Shown here piece after piece: positions 1-10,342 of a DNA stretch of 64,000 bases; position 1 is the stretch's first letter; each line of letters opens with the position of its first letter. The notes under the pieces were generated by a model. It saw nothing but the letters and a program-made list of their open reading frames with translations, did not search any database and was not told the DNA's origin. The position numbers and the translations under genes are program-made. Source of the stretch: Microbotryum silenes-acaulis (taxonomy: Eukaryota > Basidiomycota > Microbotryomycetes > Microbotryales > Microbotryaceae). The DNA lies in contig QPFY01000017.1 in the NCBI GenBank assembly GCA_003665825.1, forward strand, positions 496,001 to 560,000, written 5' to 3'.

Positions 1-936
1 ACGCTCGCGACCCGACTGAAGGGCGACTATCGCTCTGGCAAACGCCTCAACCTCAAGAAGATCATCCCCTACATCGCGTCCGAGTTCACCAAGGACAAGA
101 TCTGGTTGCGACGAACTCGACCGTCGCAGCGCGAATATCAGATTCTGATCGCGATCGATGACAGCAAGTCAATGGCCGACTCGCACTCGGTGCACCTCGC
201 CTTCCAGTCTCTGGCCCTCATCTCCCGCGCCTTAACCCGCCTTGAAGTCGGTGGCATGTCCATTTGTCGATTCGGCGACACGATGGACGTTTTGCACCCT
301 TTCGAGGGTGGTCAACTCTCCGATGATGCAGGAGCTAGACTGCTCGAACAATTCACCTTCTCTCAACGCACGACCGATGTGCGCCTGCTGGTCGAGCGAT
401 CGCTCACTCATCTGGCCCTCGCCAAGGATGCGGCCCGCTCCGGCAAGTCCTCGCTGGCCGCTGGTGACCTGTGGCAGTTGCAAATTATCATCTCCGACGG
501 CATGTGTCAAGACCATGGCGCGCTCCAAGCTCTCCTTCGTCGCGCTGCGGAGCAGAAGGTCATGTTCGTATTTGTCGTCATCGACTCGCTGCACCGTCAG
601 ACCCTCGAGACCCACTCGGGCTCTTCAACCCCCGTCACTTCATCAGCATCGTCCACAGTCAACCAAAACTCGATCTTAGCGATGCAATCCGTGTCCTACT
701 CCAAGGGCAGTGACGGTCGACTCGAGCTCAATATGAATCGGTACCTCGACTCGTTCCCGTTTGAGTACTTCGTCGTTCTGCGCGACGTCGAGGCGCTTCC
801 CGAGGTTTTGAGTGCCACGCTGAGACAGTTCTTCGAACGGGTCAGTGACAGCTTTGCTTTCCTCGTCGCGTCTTGCTACCCGGACCTTGTGCTGACTCGC
901 ACTCTTTATCTACACCAGGTCTCGTCGGATCGATGA
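1..936 (+). CDS. MDN1: Midasin (AAA ATPase of 60S ribosome assembly), C-terminal VWA end, 5' truncated
   Basis: Only the last ~285 residues are in the window; frame 1 is open from base 1. The start (TRLKGDYRSGKRLN, then IIPYIASEF and KIWLRRTRPS) and the MIDAS signature DDSKS near base 158 are the conserved C-terminal VWA module of midasin/Rea1. By family knowledge, this giant nucleolar AAA+ ATPase uses the VWA domain to grip Ytm1 or Rsa4 and strip them from pre-60S particles. The frame runs to TGA at 934-936. A likely intron lies at 841-918 (GTCAGT donor, GCTGACT branch-like site, ACACCAG acceptor, 78 nt). Removing it gives an end reading FFERVSSDR, close to the usual short midasin end, so the unspliced extension is probably not translated. 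Family call is very secure; the intron is likely. Confidence 0.93.
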   Translation, partial: TLATRLKGDYRSGKRLNLKKIIPYIASEFTKDKIWLRRTRPSQREYQILIAIDDSKSMADSHSVHLAFQSLALISRALTRLEVGGMSICRFGDTMDVLHPFEGGQLSDDAGARLLEQFTFSQRTTDVRLLVERSLTHLALAKDAARSGKSSLAAGDLWQLQIIISDGMCQDHGALQALLRRAAEQKVMFVFVVIDSLHRQTLETHSGSSTPVTSSASSTVNQNSILAMQSVSYSKGSDGRLELNMNRYLDSFPFEYFVVLRDVEALPEVLSATLRQFFERVSDSFAFLVASCYPDLVLTRTLYLHQVSSDR

Positions 937-1328
937 TCGTGGCCATCTATCCCAGTTGTTTTTCCATTCTACGCAAGTATTTATAGAACGCAAAGTGAGT
1001 GCCAAGTCGCGCATTTGCAAAGGTCGCTGAGATCATGCACTCTGATCGACCTTCGCTGAGATCAGGTGACCGCAACATACGCAGATCATTAAAATCGCAT
1101 TTCGCATAGTATTTTGACTTTCCTGTTAGTAGATTGTATCACCTGATCGATTGTTGTAACGCTGTTCTCTCTCTCGCACCGCACTCCGAACACTGAATCG
1201 TCTCGCACGAGAGCGCGAGTTGGCATAACAACAGATGTAGGGTGGGAACAATCACGATGCCTTTTCCCTAAAACCAACAAAACCAAGTTAAAACTTGCTC
1301 TCCCTGAAACCCATGTCCTTCCATTTCC
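937..1328. other. Convergent intergenic gap between MDN1 and SET9
   Basis: The 392 bp hold the 3' ends of two converging genes. A 65-codon minus-strand frame at 1089-1286 has no recognisable content and no splice context, and is not called. No repeat or structured element was seen. Confidence 0.5.
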
Positions 1329-4300
1329 TCAACCCTTTCTGGCCGTCGTCGCAGCGACGTACTTGCCCTTCTCTGCATCGAAGCGACCTGTGACGCTCGC
1401 TACGGTCGGGGAAGCGAGCAAGTCGGCGACGCTTCCCGCGATGGGTCTCGAAGCCCTCGTGCCCCTTGCCCTCTCGCTGCCTTCACCAACACTTCCATCC
1501 ACGACCAAGACCGACTCTGGCCGACTCGGTTCCGTCAATCTATTCGTCGCGCTCGAAGTCGAGGGCGACGCAATCGCCGATGACGAAGTCGGTGCTTGTT
1601 TGGCAGCAGCAGCGGCGAGGTATTTCTGACTAACGTATTTCCCTTTGGTCGGGTCGTAGATCCCTGTCACGGCGCCAACGCTTTCGGAATCCAACAAAGC
1701 CCTAAGGTCACCTTCCAATGGGGCGGCCAGGCGCGTTGCTCTTGAATGGGTCGGCACCGAACGCGGTCGAGGAGGTGGGACAACGGGTGGGAGGAGCTGT
1801 TGAGCCGCTGCGGAGGACGTCGAGGCCCGAGGGGAGTTTGAGACGCGAGGAACCGAAGCTGTTCGTGCGAGGTTGTGCGGTTTCCGATCCGCGAGTTTGG
1901 AATCCGAGTACCTCCTCTGCTTGGGCTCATTGACGATCAATCGACCGGGCAAAGACCTCCTCGGTGCGCCATTCGACGAAGTCGATGTTGAAGCCGACAT
2001 GGATTGTGAAGGCGGTTGCGGTCCGAGCGAAAGAACAGGCTTCGGAGGAGCAAGAGCGAACAAAGGTCCTTCAATGTCGACAGGGGCACCTTTGGCGATG
2101 TAGCGTCCCTTTTCGGCATCGTAGCCTCCGCTGACTCGGAGGACCGCTGGGGTGGCGAGGATGTCGCTCAGGTTTCCGGCAAGAGGCGCACTTCGTCGTG
2201 TGCCTCGTTCACCAGGCTTGACAGGCTGCGGTGGGATGACGGGTTTTGGTTCGGCGACACTTTTGCCGGACTTGGTTTTGGACTTGGACGAGCTCGCACT
2301 TGTCGACGCGACAGGCACTTGACCTTCGTCGAGTTGCGAGTGTCGTCGAGTCGATCGAGGATTGGCCGAAGCGACGGGAGTCTTCGAAGTCGAACTCGAA
2401 GCAGATGAAGTCGACGGTGCTGCTCCATCAACGGACATTCGACTGCGTTTGCGTTGCGTCGACGTTGAAACCGCAGCTTTGGTCGAGGTCGTCGAGACGC
2501 GGGGACGGCGGGTCGCCTGGGCTGACGAGCCTGAGGCCGAGGATCCCGGCGCAGAAGGGGTAGGTGCGTTCGACGAGTGAGCACTATTCGTCGAGTGGTC
2601 TTGATTGGTTGAAGATTGCGGGAAACTGTTCGTCCCACCGTTTCAGTTTCGATTCGAGTGATGTAAGCCTCGTGCACGTTGAACTTACTTGAGCATCAAC
2701 AACAGCGCCGCGGCTTCCTGCGTATCCGTGTCCCTCAAACCAAGCGCATCAATCGTCTGCCCGTCACCCAGCCCCAACATCTCCTCATCCAGCGTCTCAT
2801 CAACCATCATCGCGGCACCCCCCTCATCTCCTTCTTCCTCCCCCTCCTCAACTTTAGGCTTCACATCCTCCATAATCACATCATCGACCTTCTCTCCGTG
2901 TATTCCATTCTGCCGTCTTCGACGCCTCTCATCATCCTCGTCATCCTCATCGTCATCATCATTTTGGCCCGCCCCACCACCTCCTTTTCGGGGCCTGGAG
3001 CCGAGCCGAAAACTTTGCGTCGCGCTGACGCCCGCCGCGAGGGATGTTGAAGAAGAAGTCGACGTCGAAGCATGCTTCGAACCATCCCCATTGGTGGTCG
3101 TCGTCGAGGCCGAAGATCCCGAGGCGTCATTGACGGCATGGGTCGTGACGAGAGCGCGTAGTTTAGGTATGCGGATGGGCACGCCAAAAAAAGACGAGGT
3201 TGAGATGGTTGCTCGGACGACGTCCTTGTGGCTGTGGGAGTCGGAATCCATGTCTGAATCGAGCTCGGCCGTGCTGGAGTCTCGAGGTGGGATCGAGGCG
3301 CGCGTCGTACCGGAGGTGCTTCGACGGAGGTAGGGTGGAAGCGGGGTCGGATCTCGAGGAGGCAGGCTTTGACGTCCTTTGGGACCGATCGAATCCTTGT
3401 ACCTCTCTCTCGAAGGTGGCATGGGTTCCGAACCGACCTTCTCGTAAGGTGACGCGACACTTGAGGAATCGAAAGGCGTCTCCGGGACACGACCATACGC
3501 ATCGTCTTCGACAGCGCTGACTCCACCCGTTGAGTGGAGCCCGGCCTCGTCCATCGACAAGGCAATAGGTACAAATCGGCCCAATTCGACTTCGCGATCA
3601 TCGCCATTCGCGTCCTTTTTTGACCTCTCCCTTGGGCGACCTGTGACCGGTGACCCCTTGACGACGACAATCCCGACAAAAGGCTGTTCCTCGGATACGC
3701 ACCTCACCTTCCGCCTCTTCGATGCCGGTCCACGGAGCTTGTTCTTGGTGGCGGCGGTGGGCGTCGAGGATTTCCTCTTGCGGGGTGACAAGGTCGCATT
3801 GGTGACGGTGACGATCTTGGTTGATCGGTTTCTCTTCCTCGGTGCCGGCTTTTGGACTTCCTCCTCCTCTTCTTCTTCCTCTTCCTCTTCTGCCTCTTCC
3901 TCCTCCTCCTCCTCCTCCTCCTCCTCCTCCTCCTCCTCCTCCTCATCCTCCTCCTCATCATCATCATCATCTTCCTCTTCTTCCTCCTCTTCGGACGCCT
4001 CTTCATCCGCCTCTTCAGGTTCTTCCTCTACAACCTTGGGCTTCCTGACCCTGGCCCTCTTCGGCTTCGGCTTCACAGTCGTACTGGCCTCCGTACTCGC
4101 TCTACTCCTCGAAGGCCTCAATCTAACCCTCTTCGGCTTCTCTGCCATCTGCTTCTCCCTCTGCTTCCCCTTCCCCTCCCCCTTCTTCCCCACCTCCTCA
4201 ACGGCACCCCTTTTCCTATGACTCCTCCTCCTCTTCTCCTCCTCTTCCCTCCTCATTTCCTCCTCCATCCGTTCCCTCTCCTTCTTCCTCTCCCTAGCCG

Positions 4301-6936
4301 TCAAAGCCTTCTTCTTAGGTTTCTGCGGAACCCTGACCAAACCCGTATAAATCGCGATTTTCTTCCTTTCGTCCCATGCGTAATCGTCCTTGTAAACCGG
4401 GGGAGGCTTCATCTTGGGGTGAATGAGCCGAGGTCCGACACGCAATTCGAGGTCTGACAAGAGACGATTCGGGTTGAGGGTAGATGAAGAGGAAGGGGAA
4501 GGGTGGCGTGAGTTAGTTCCTCCTGCTGTGGCGGAGATGGGTGTAGGGGTAAGGGAGCGATTCGCTCCGTTCGAATGAAGGTTCAAGGGTAATGAACTTG
4601 ATCGAGTTCGCGTCAATGACCGCGCTTTCAAAGCATTGATCAACTGATTCGTCACCGACGTCGAAGGGGTCGAATTCGTTCCTCCACCACCACCACCATT
4701 CAAGGAAGTCGAAGCGTGGTTCCCCGTCTCCGTTGCTCGAACAGACGACCTCCTCGTCCCATATCGACTCTCCGGTCTGGGAGAACCAGGGTGAGGTGAA
4801 CTCGTCGAGAATTCCCCTCCTTCGTGATCCGAGACGATCGTGGTCGTGTTGGCGAGTTTGGAGAGAGGGATCACTGGTGGGTTCACGAGAGATGCTTGGG
4901 TCGATTGCGAGGAAAGTTTTTTGGCTCCTCGGGCGGGTTTGGGGGTGAAGAACCCGCGTTTGAATCTGAACGAGTGGGGATGCGATGAGGACTCTTTACG
5001 TATGGAAAAGCAGAATTCTCGTCGAACTCACTTCTCGCAGGTCGCGCACATGCAGCCTATGTTGTCGCGTTCGAAGTAGTGGATGCCTGAGGTCACGAAA
5101 AGGAGATCAGTGCCTCGTGCACACTCTGCGGCCCTCTTACTTTTCATTCCGGCACTGACCATAATGCGTAAATATCTCCTCGTCGGGTTGAATATCCTCG
5201 ACGACTTTGAAGGACATGACGTTCCCGACGAGGTAAAACTCGACGTTGTTCCTACAATCGTGCTGTCGAGTCGAAAAAGCGAACCGTCAACTCCATCCAC
5301 CGTCCCCCAAGTACGTCCACCCCATTTCCCCCGTGTAAGACCCACTCACATTAACGAACCTCGCCGGTCCCAACAATAAACAAAAGCACTTTTTCCTCTC
5401 CGACCAAAGGATGGAGAAATCGGACCTGCCTCCATTCTCCCTCATCTCATCATCATCCTCGTCGGTCAAATCGGCAATACCCCCTTGTAACCTAATGATC
5501 TCCCCCTTCTGAAACGGTCGTGTGGCGAACACGCCTACTTCGATAAAGTTATTCTTGGGAGGGGTGGGACCATGCGAAGTGGAAGGTTGGAGGAGGTTCA
5601 AAGCGATGGAAGAATCGGCGGGGGACAAACGGGGTAGAGCGACGACGCCTGCTGCGTTCGTAGGGAGGAGGGATCGGATCGAGGAGAAGGTGGTCGGTTT
5701 ACGCTGTTTCTTGGCGTATCTGTATCACGAATGGTCAATGGCTCGAGCTTCGTTCGGAGGGGAATCTCGACGCTCATTCGTATGCTCACCTGTTGGTCTC
5801 GTGGAAGGCGATGCCCGTATCGGGTCTCAAGGCCGCGGCGTAGCGTTTGAGATGGGTCTTGAAGATGTCATAGTCGTCGTCCTCGTACTTGTTCATAAAA
5901 TTTTTGAACACGTTGATGCTGAAACGTAGACCAATCAAGTTGGTCAACGATCACGCTCCGGAGCGCGGACGGGGCCCGGCCGACGGTTTCCTCCCCGCGG
6001 CTGGTGAAGTTGAAGGCGTGGCTTGCCCGCCTCGCCTGGACCGGATCACTCCGATCAAGCGACTACGCTGCTCCCGCAAGCCCATTGGGTGTTGGAAACT
6101 CACGTGCATAGTTCCTCGGTCGCTTCCGTAGCCGTCAATTCGGCTTTCCTCAACTTTGAGTCACAAGACAGATTTGAGATCAGTGAACCGGAGCGCGATT
6201 CCCGGGGATCGACAAGGCCGGTGATCAATGGAGCGGAGGGCAGGGAAAGATTCGATCCCCTCCATCGTCGATCCTATATCCTACATCCTACATCCAACGA
6301 TCCAACATCCCAGCCCCCACTCCAGCCCAGCCCAGCCCAGCCCAGCCCAGCCCAGCCCAGCCACACCCCTCCCCACTCACCCTTTTGACGACTTTCAACA
6401 CCTGTTCGAGGTCAGGTTGCCTCAACCTCGTCTCGGCGCGATCGTGGCGATCGATCTTGCCCGTCCTACGCCCCGACACGCGATCTTCTTGGAAGACGCA
6501 AATGTCCAAGATCACTCGACTGAGTACAGGGAAAGATGGAATCAGTTCAGTTCAGTCAAGATGCGCAGCGAGAGAGGAATCGACAACCCCGTTCCCTCCC
6601 CCTTCACCTCGCTTGTGGCGGGGGGGGGAGAACTGGCTCGGGCCTCTGGCCATTCGAAGAGACGGAAAAAGAAATCAAAGAAAGAAAGAAAGTTAAAAAA
6701 AAAAACTCACGTGCAAATATCATCCGCATCAGCAAGGAATTTAAAATCCAACGCCGCGTTCGAGTGAAATCCCTTTTGTGGAACGCACGAAAAAAAGCTC
6801 TTCCCACTAGTCAGCTCCCCGTGGCCCCGTGTGCCGAGATTCGGAACGGGTTGAAGAGGTCCAAAAGTTGATCGACGCTCTCCCTCCCTCCCCTCCCTTT
6901 GATCGCCAAAAAAAAAGGACGTACCACGAGCGCCAT
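1329..6936 (-). CDS. SET9: Set9/Suv4-20-type histone H4-K20 methyltransferase with long acidic tail and triple C-terminal repeat
   Basis: Proposed CDS: complement of 1329-2583, 2689-4965, 5032-5086, 5160-5262, 5350-5719, 5790-5918, 6104-6153, 6381-6519, 6711-6772, 6925-6936; every junction keeps frame, giving 1483 aa. The N-terminus (FLADADDICTRVILD) and the SET core are Suv4-20 type: ILWSERKKCF and LLLGPARFVN, NHDC at about 254-257, THYG near 288, then the post-SET Cys run CMCATCEK near 300-306. The family methylates H4 lysine 20 in the nucleus. The tail is unusual: a basic/coiled stretch with long Lys-Glu runs, a Glu-rich run near residues 620-675, and three related ~38-residue repeats ending at the stop. 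The first coding exon would be only 12 nt (MALV), so the start is the weakest part. The large tail exons could in principle be a separate gene, but they join the SET exons through good splice sites in frame. Confidence 0.85.
1353..2207 (-). repeat. Three ~38-residue protein repeats in the SET9 tail
   Basis: Within the last SET9 exon, three copies lie at about 2088-2207, 1629-1745 and 1353-1469, reading down the minus strand. Each starts with a basic R-x-x-R/T stretch followed by (A/R)P(L/I)xGxLxxLL, then a V-x-x-V-(S/T)-G-x-(Y/F)-D-x-x-K-G-(K/R)-Y-(V/I) core. They are separated by Ser/Ala/Pro-rich linkers. I do not recognise the motif. The conserved GxYDxxKGKYV core suggests a small folded unit or peptide-binding motif used three times. 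Confidence 0.75.
6322..6362. repeat. CCCAG pentanucleotide microsatellite inside a SET9 intron
   Basis: About eight tandem CCCAG units lie in the proposed 227-nt SET9 intron (6154-6380). On the transcribed strand this reads as (CTGGG)n. Copy number is likely to vary between strains and may affect splicing of this long intron. Confidence 0.9.
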
Positions 6937-7302
6937 GACCTATTGACCTCTTCTCAAGAGTATTCCCGAGACGGATGACCAATGGGGGAAAGGGCGCAAA
7001 GGTCGACGGCCGAATGGATCTGAGCGTATGAGCTTGGCCAAGCGAGAGTGAGAGAACGAAGGGAGAGAGGGAGCTCCAGCCTCTCGTCCTCAGCGCTCAG
7101 CGCTCAGCGGCCACGAAAGCCGAGAGCCGAGCGGGCTCGAGCGGGGCGCCAACCGCAGCTTTTTCAACTTGGGCAGAGATAGCACAGATGGCGTACAGAA
7201 CCACACAAGAAAAATACGTAGCAACAGCGAGAAAGGAGAAGAACTCAACAAGCTACCTAACAAGTTTCAAAGCATAATCAAAAGTCGGATAATCGTGAAC
7301 CC
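6937..7302. other. SET9 upstream region / GTPase gene 3' flank
   Basis: The 366 bp lie between two minus-strand genes. They contain short direct copies of CGCTCAGCG around 7095-7110 and purine-rich stretches (7045-7075), plausibly SET9 promoter sequence. No gene is supported. Confidence 0.4.
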
Positions 7303-9814
7303 CTATCCGACCATCGCACCGCCTCCACCCAGCCCACTCCCAACCACTCCGCCACTCTTCACATTCTGAATCAACTTGGTCACGACGCCCAGTGCCTTGG
7401 TCCTTCCTTCCCTGAACAAGAACCGATCCCCAACACGGATGAATTCGGCGTGTTTGATGAACCGGAATTGAACCCTGCCCGGAAGGATGGGTTAGTGCTT
7501 GGGTCTTGGTTCAAAAGCTCGTGTACGCGAACTCACGTCGCCCTGTCCCCCGTCCTGATACAAGCCTTATCGACAATAGCCTCGATCTGTACCGTCTGTC
7601 GAATAGGCCCGAGGTGCATCATGGCTGAACGCATTAAAATGGGAGGGGACCACCATCCAAGAGTCAGTCCTGGTGGGATGTGAGGTTCATACAAAGTTAT
7701 TGACGTACCTTGGTAATGGGATGAGATCAAGGTGTTGTGATACAGGATCAAGACTTGACCTTCGAACCTGGAAACCGCCACGGGTGGGATCTCGGTCTTG
7801 GCCAGCAGGACCATACCTGTCACACCAAACCAATCACGCATCAGTATCTTTGATCCCTCCACCCACTCGACCGACTTGAATCCACCCCACCTTTCCTAAT
7901 CTGACTCCTCTTGATCCTCTTCAACGCGAACGAGACGGACTGTCCGGCCTCGGCCCTATTCACGTTGACCCTCTTCCTCTGAATACTCTTCACCGCCGTC
8001 GTCACAAACCCGCCCAACGAATCCGGGCCCAACAAGACCGTATCCCCGACATTGACCACCCCACTCATGATGGTCCCACTTGCGACCGCGCCTACGAAGG
8101 GTACGGAGAATACGTCGGAGATGGAGAATTCGAAATCGGCGTCGAGGGGGAAATGGGCTTTGGAAGCGATCGGAGCGACGTTGAGGAAGGTTTTGATCAG
8201 GTTCAGTCCTTGACCGGTGACGTTCGAGACGAGGAAGATGGGGCACGCTTTGGCTTGAGCGAACGAACCGGCCAGTTCACAGGCCATACCAGGGTCTTTG
8301 ACGAAAACGGGGGTTTTGCGACACCCGGGAGAGCGAAGGATCTTGACGAGTTGTTTGATCGTTTGTTCGAGCACGTGCGCGGGGGTCGAATCAATTTTGG
8401 TCACCACACACACGACGGGCACGGAAAGTGCCAACGCGACAGAGAGATGTTCTTTGCTCATCCCGATCAATCCTGCGTTCGCACCGACGATCAAGAGCAC
8501 GAAATCGGGTGAGGTTGCGGTCAGACCGAAAAGCGTCGTCTTGAGGTACCTCTCGTGTCCGGCCAGATCAGAGAAACTGATAACTTTGCTCGCCCTGGCC
8601 GAGATCTCTTCCCATGACAATTGTTGCTTCCTCAAGCCCGTACCCTGTTGGAATACGGGTGTTTCGGGCTCGGGTGATGTCGAAGCTGCGGGGATGGTGT
8701 GGGTTGATTTCTCGAGCAGGGCTGCATGAGCAGCTTCGGGCATGACGGCTTGACCTTTGGAGGTGAACCCAAGCAATTCCATCCCGACCGACGAGGTCCT
8801 GCCCGATTCGATCTCATGCTTGTGACGAAAGAGAGAAACGCGAGCTCTCCCCCTCCCATCGTCCAAGCGTCCCTTGGTGAGTACGCCCAACAAACTCGAT
8901 TTACCGGCATCGACATTCCCGACGACGGCGACCCTGACCTCGTTCAAATCCTGTGCGCTCTCGGCGATTTTGCGGACCAAAATTCTCAGGGCCTTGTTGC
9001 TCCATCTTTGGGTGATGGCTTCGTCATTGACTGCGCTTGGGGTGGTGGTTAATTCTGGTGCATTTGGCCGTGTATCGAGGTGTGCTTCGTCAAAGGGGTT
9101 GTGGAGGACCGAGGCATCGGCGCCAATCTCGTGCGCGAGGGTTTGGATCGTTTCGGCAATCTGCTTGACCTGACCGAGGGGGAGCAGGAGCGGCGTGGGT
9201 GGAGGTGGCTCCGAGTCGGCGGGTAAGGATGACTCGGGAACGTCGAACAGAGACGAGAGGGAGGTGGAGGTGAGGTTGTGTGATCCAAAGTGAAGTTCGA
9301 GTTCACCGTGCTGGAGATGGAGCGTACGAGCGAGGAGGGAGGCGAGCGCGGCGTTGGATCGCTCGGTGGGGTTGAGCAGTCGGTCCTGCGCGAGAAATGC
9401 AAGGTGTGAGTCTTGATCTCCATGTGTGGGGGTTTCAGGGTCCTGACTCACCCTCAACGGTCTCGGATCCTCGTCGTCGTCGTCGACCACCTCCGTATTG
9501 TTATCGGTTTGCTCCAAGAGGTGGTGCGAGTCGGCAAGTGGGGTAGCGGCATCCGGTCCCACGTTGACCTGGCCCGTTCCCCCTAGGCTCAGTTTGGCCA
9601 ACTTGTCCTGCACGGTACTTTGACTGTGAAGATGGTGATGATGAGCCTGGACCCTCGCCATGGCCTCCTTCTGATGGGCCTGTTCGAGTTGATCCTGGAA
9701 CTGCTTGAGCGAAGTCCGTTCGGTCGGGGGTAAGGGAGTCGAAGAGAGCAGTCGTTTCTCGTGCCGTGTGGTGCGAGGTGGGTTGAGCGTGCTACTTGGT
9801 GTTGAGGTGGACAT
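7303..9814 (-). CDS. GTPBP1/GTPBP2-family translational GTPase
   Basis: Proposed CDS: complement of 7303-7474, 7537-7624, 7709-7816, 7891-9385, 9452-9814; 741 aa. The GTPase motifs are intact: G1 GNVDAGKSS near residue 277, G3 DLAGHERY, G4 VTKIDS. They carry the spacing and flanking words of the GTPBP1 family (GRARVSLFRHKHEIESGRT, GMSKEHL). Beta-barrel domains II and III follow; the C-terminus (QFRFIKHAEFIR then GDRFLFREGRTKALG) matches the EF-Tu-like last domain. GTPBP1 homologues act in the cytosol on elongation and mRNA surveillance; the role here is inferred from family. The 66-nt intron at 9386-9451 is stop-free and a multiple of three but has strong GTGAGT/GCGCAG ends. The N-terminus is low complexity with a His cluster. 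It is head-to-head with the SNAPC4-like gene. Confidence 0.9.
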
Positions 9815-10342
9815 GGAGGGAGGGAGGTGGGAGGGAGGTGGGAGACGGTCAGCGTGTACGAGGGCAAGAAGCGGGAAGGAAGGAGAGGAGAGGAGAGGAG
9901 AGGCCTAATAATACTCGGCGCTGGGCGAGTTTGAATCAAGCACTAATCTATGGGCCTAATCCGCACTAATCAAGCGCCTTTGACCATCGCCGGCCGGCGC
10001 GCATTGAGTCAAACTGACGGCGCGTGTGCCGCGTGCAGTGACGCGTGTGGGGGACTCATTTTTCGAACCCGAACCCTGGGGCCTTTATTTTGGAGCGTTG
10101 TTTCTTCGTGTCAGAAAGCGACTCATCACTAGACAGGCCTTCATTAATTCCACTGCATTAGACTCGCCGCTGCCGGGGCGTGCAGGCTTCCCGATCGCGA
10201 GTGTCAGTTGGTGCTCCGGATATCCGATCGCGAGCTCCGAGTCGATCACCCCCACACCGGCATCTACGGCTCACCCCGTCGTCAGCTCCCGAATGACATC
10301 ACCTCCATAAGTTACTCCTCCTCTCTTCCCCCCCTTTCCACC
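9815..10342. promoter_or_regulatory. Divergent promoter, GTPase gene (-) and SNAPC4-like gene (+)
   Basis: A 528-bp shared upstream region. A tandem GGAGA/GGAGG purine run lies at about 9881-9903, close to the GTPase start, and CT-rich tracts precede the ATG at 10343. No classical TATA box stands out. Confidence 0.5.

Noticed and set aside
3643..4221. Plus-strand frame of 192 codons with a ~60-residue poly-Ser stretch
   Set aside because: It is the complement of the Glu-rich SET9 exon (CTC/TCC repeats); no start context, splice sites or family words support it.
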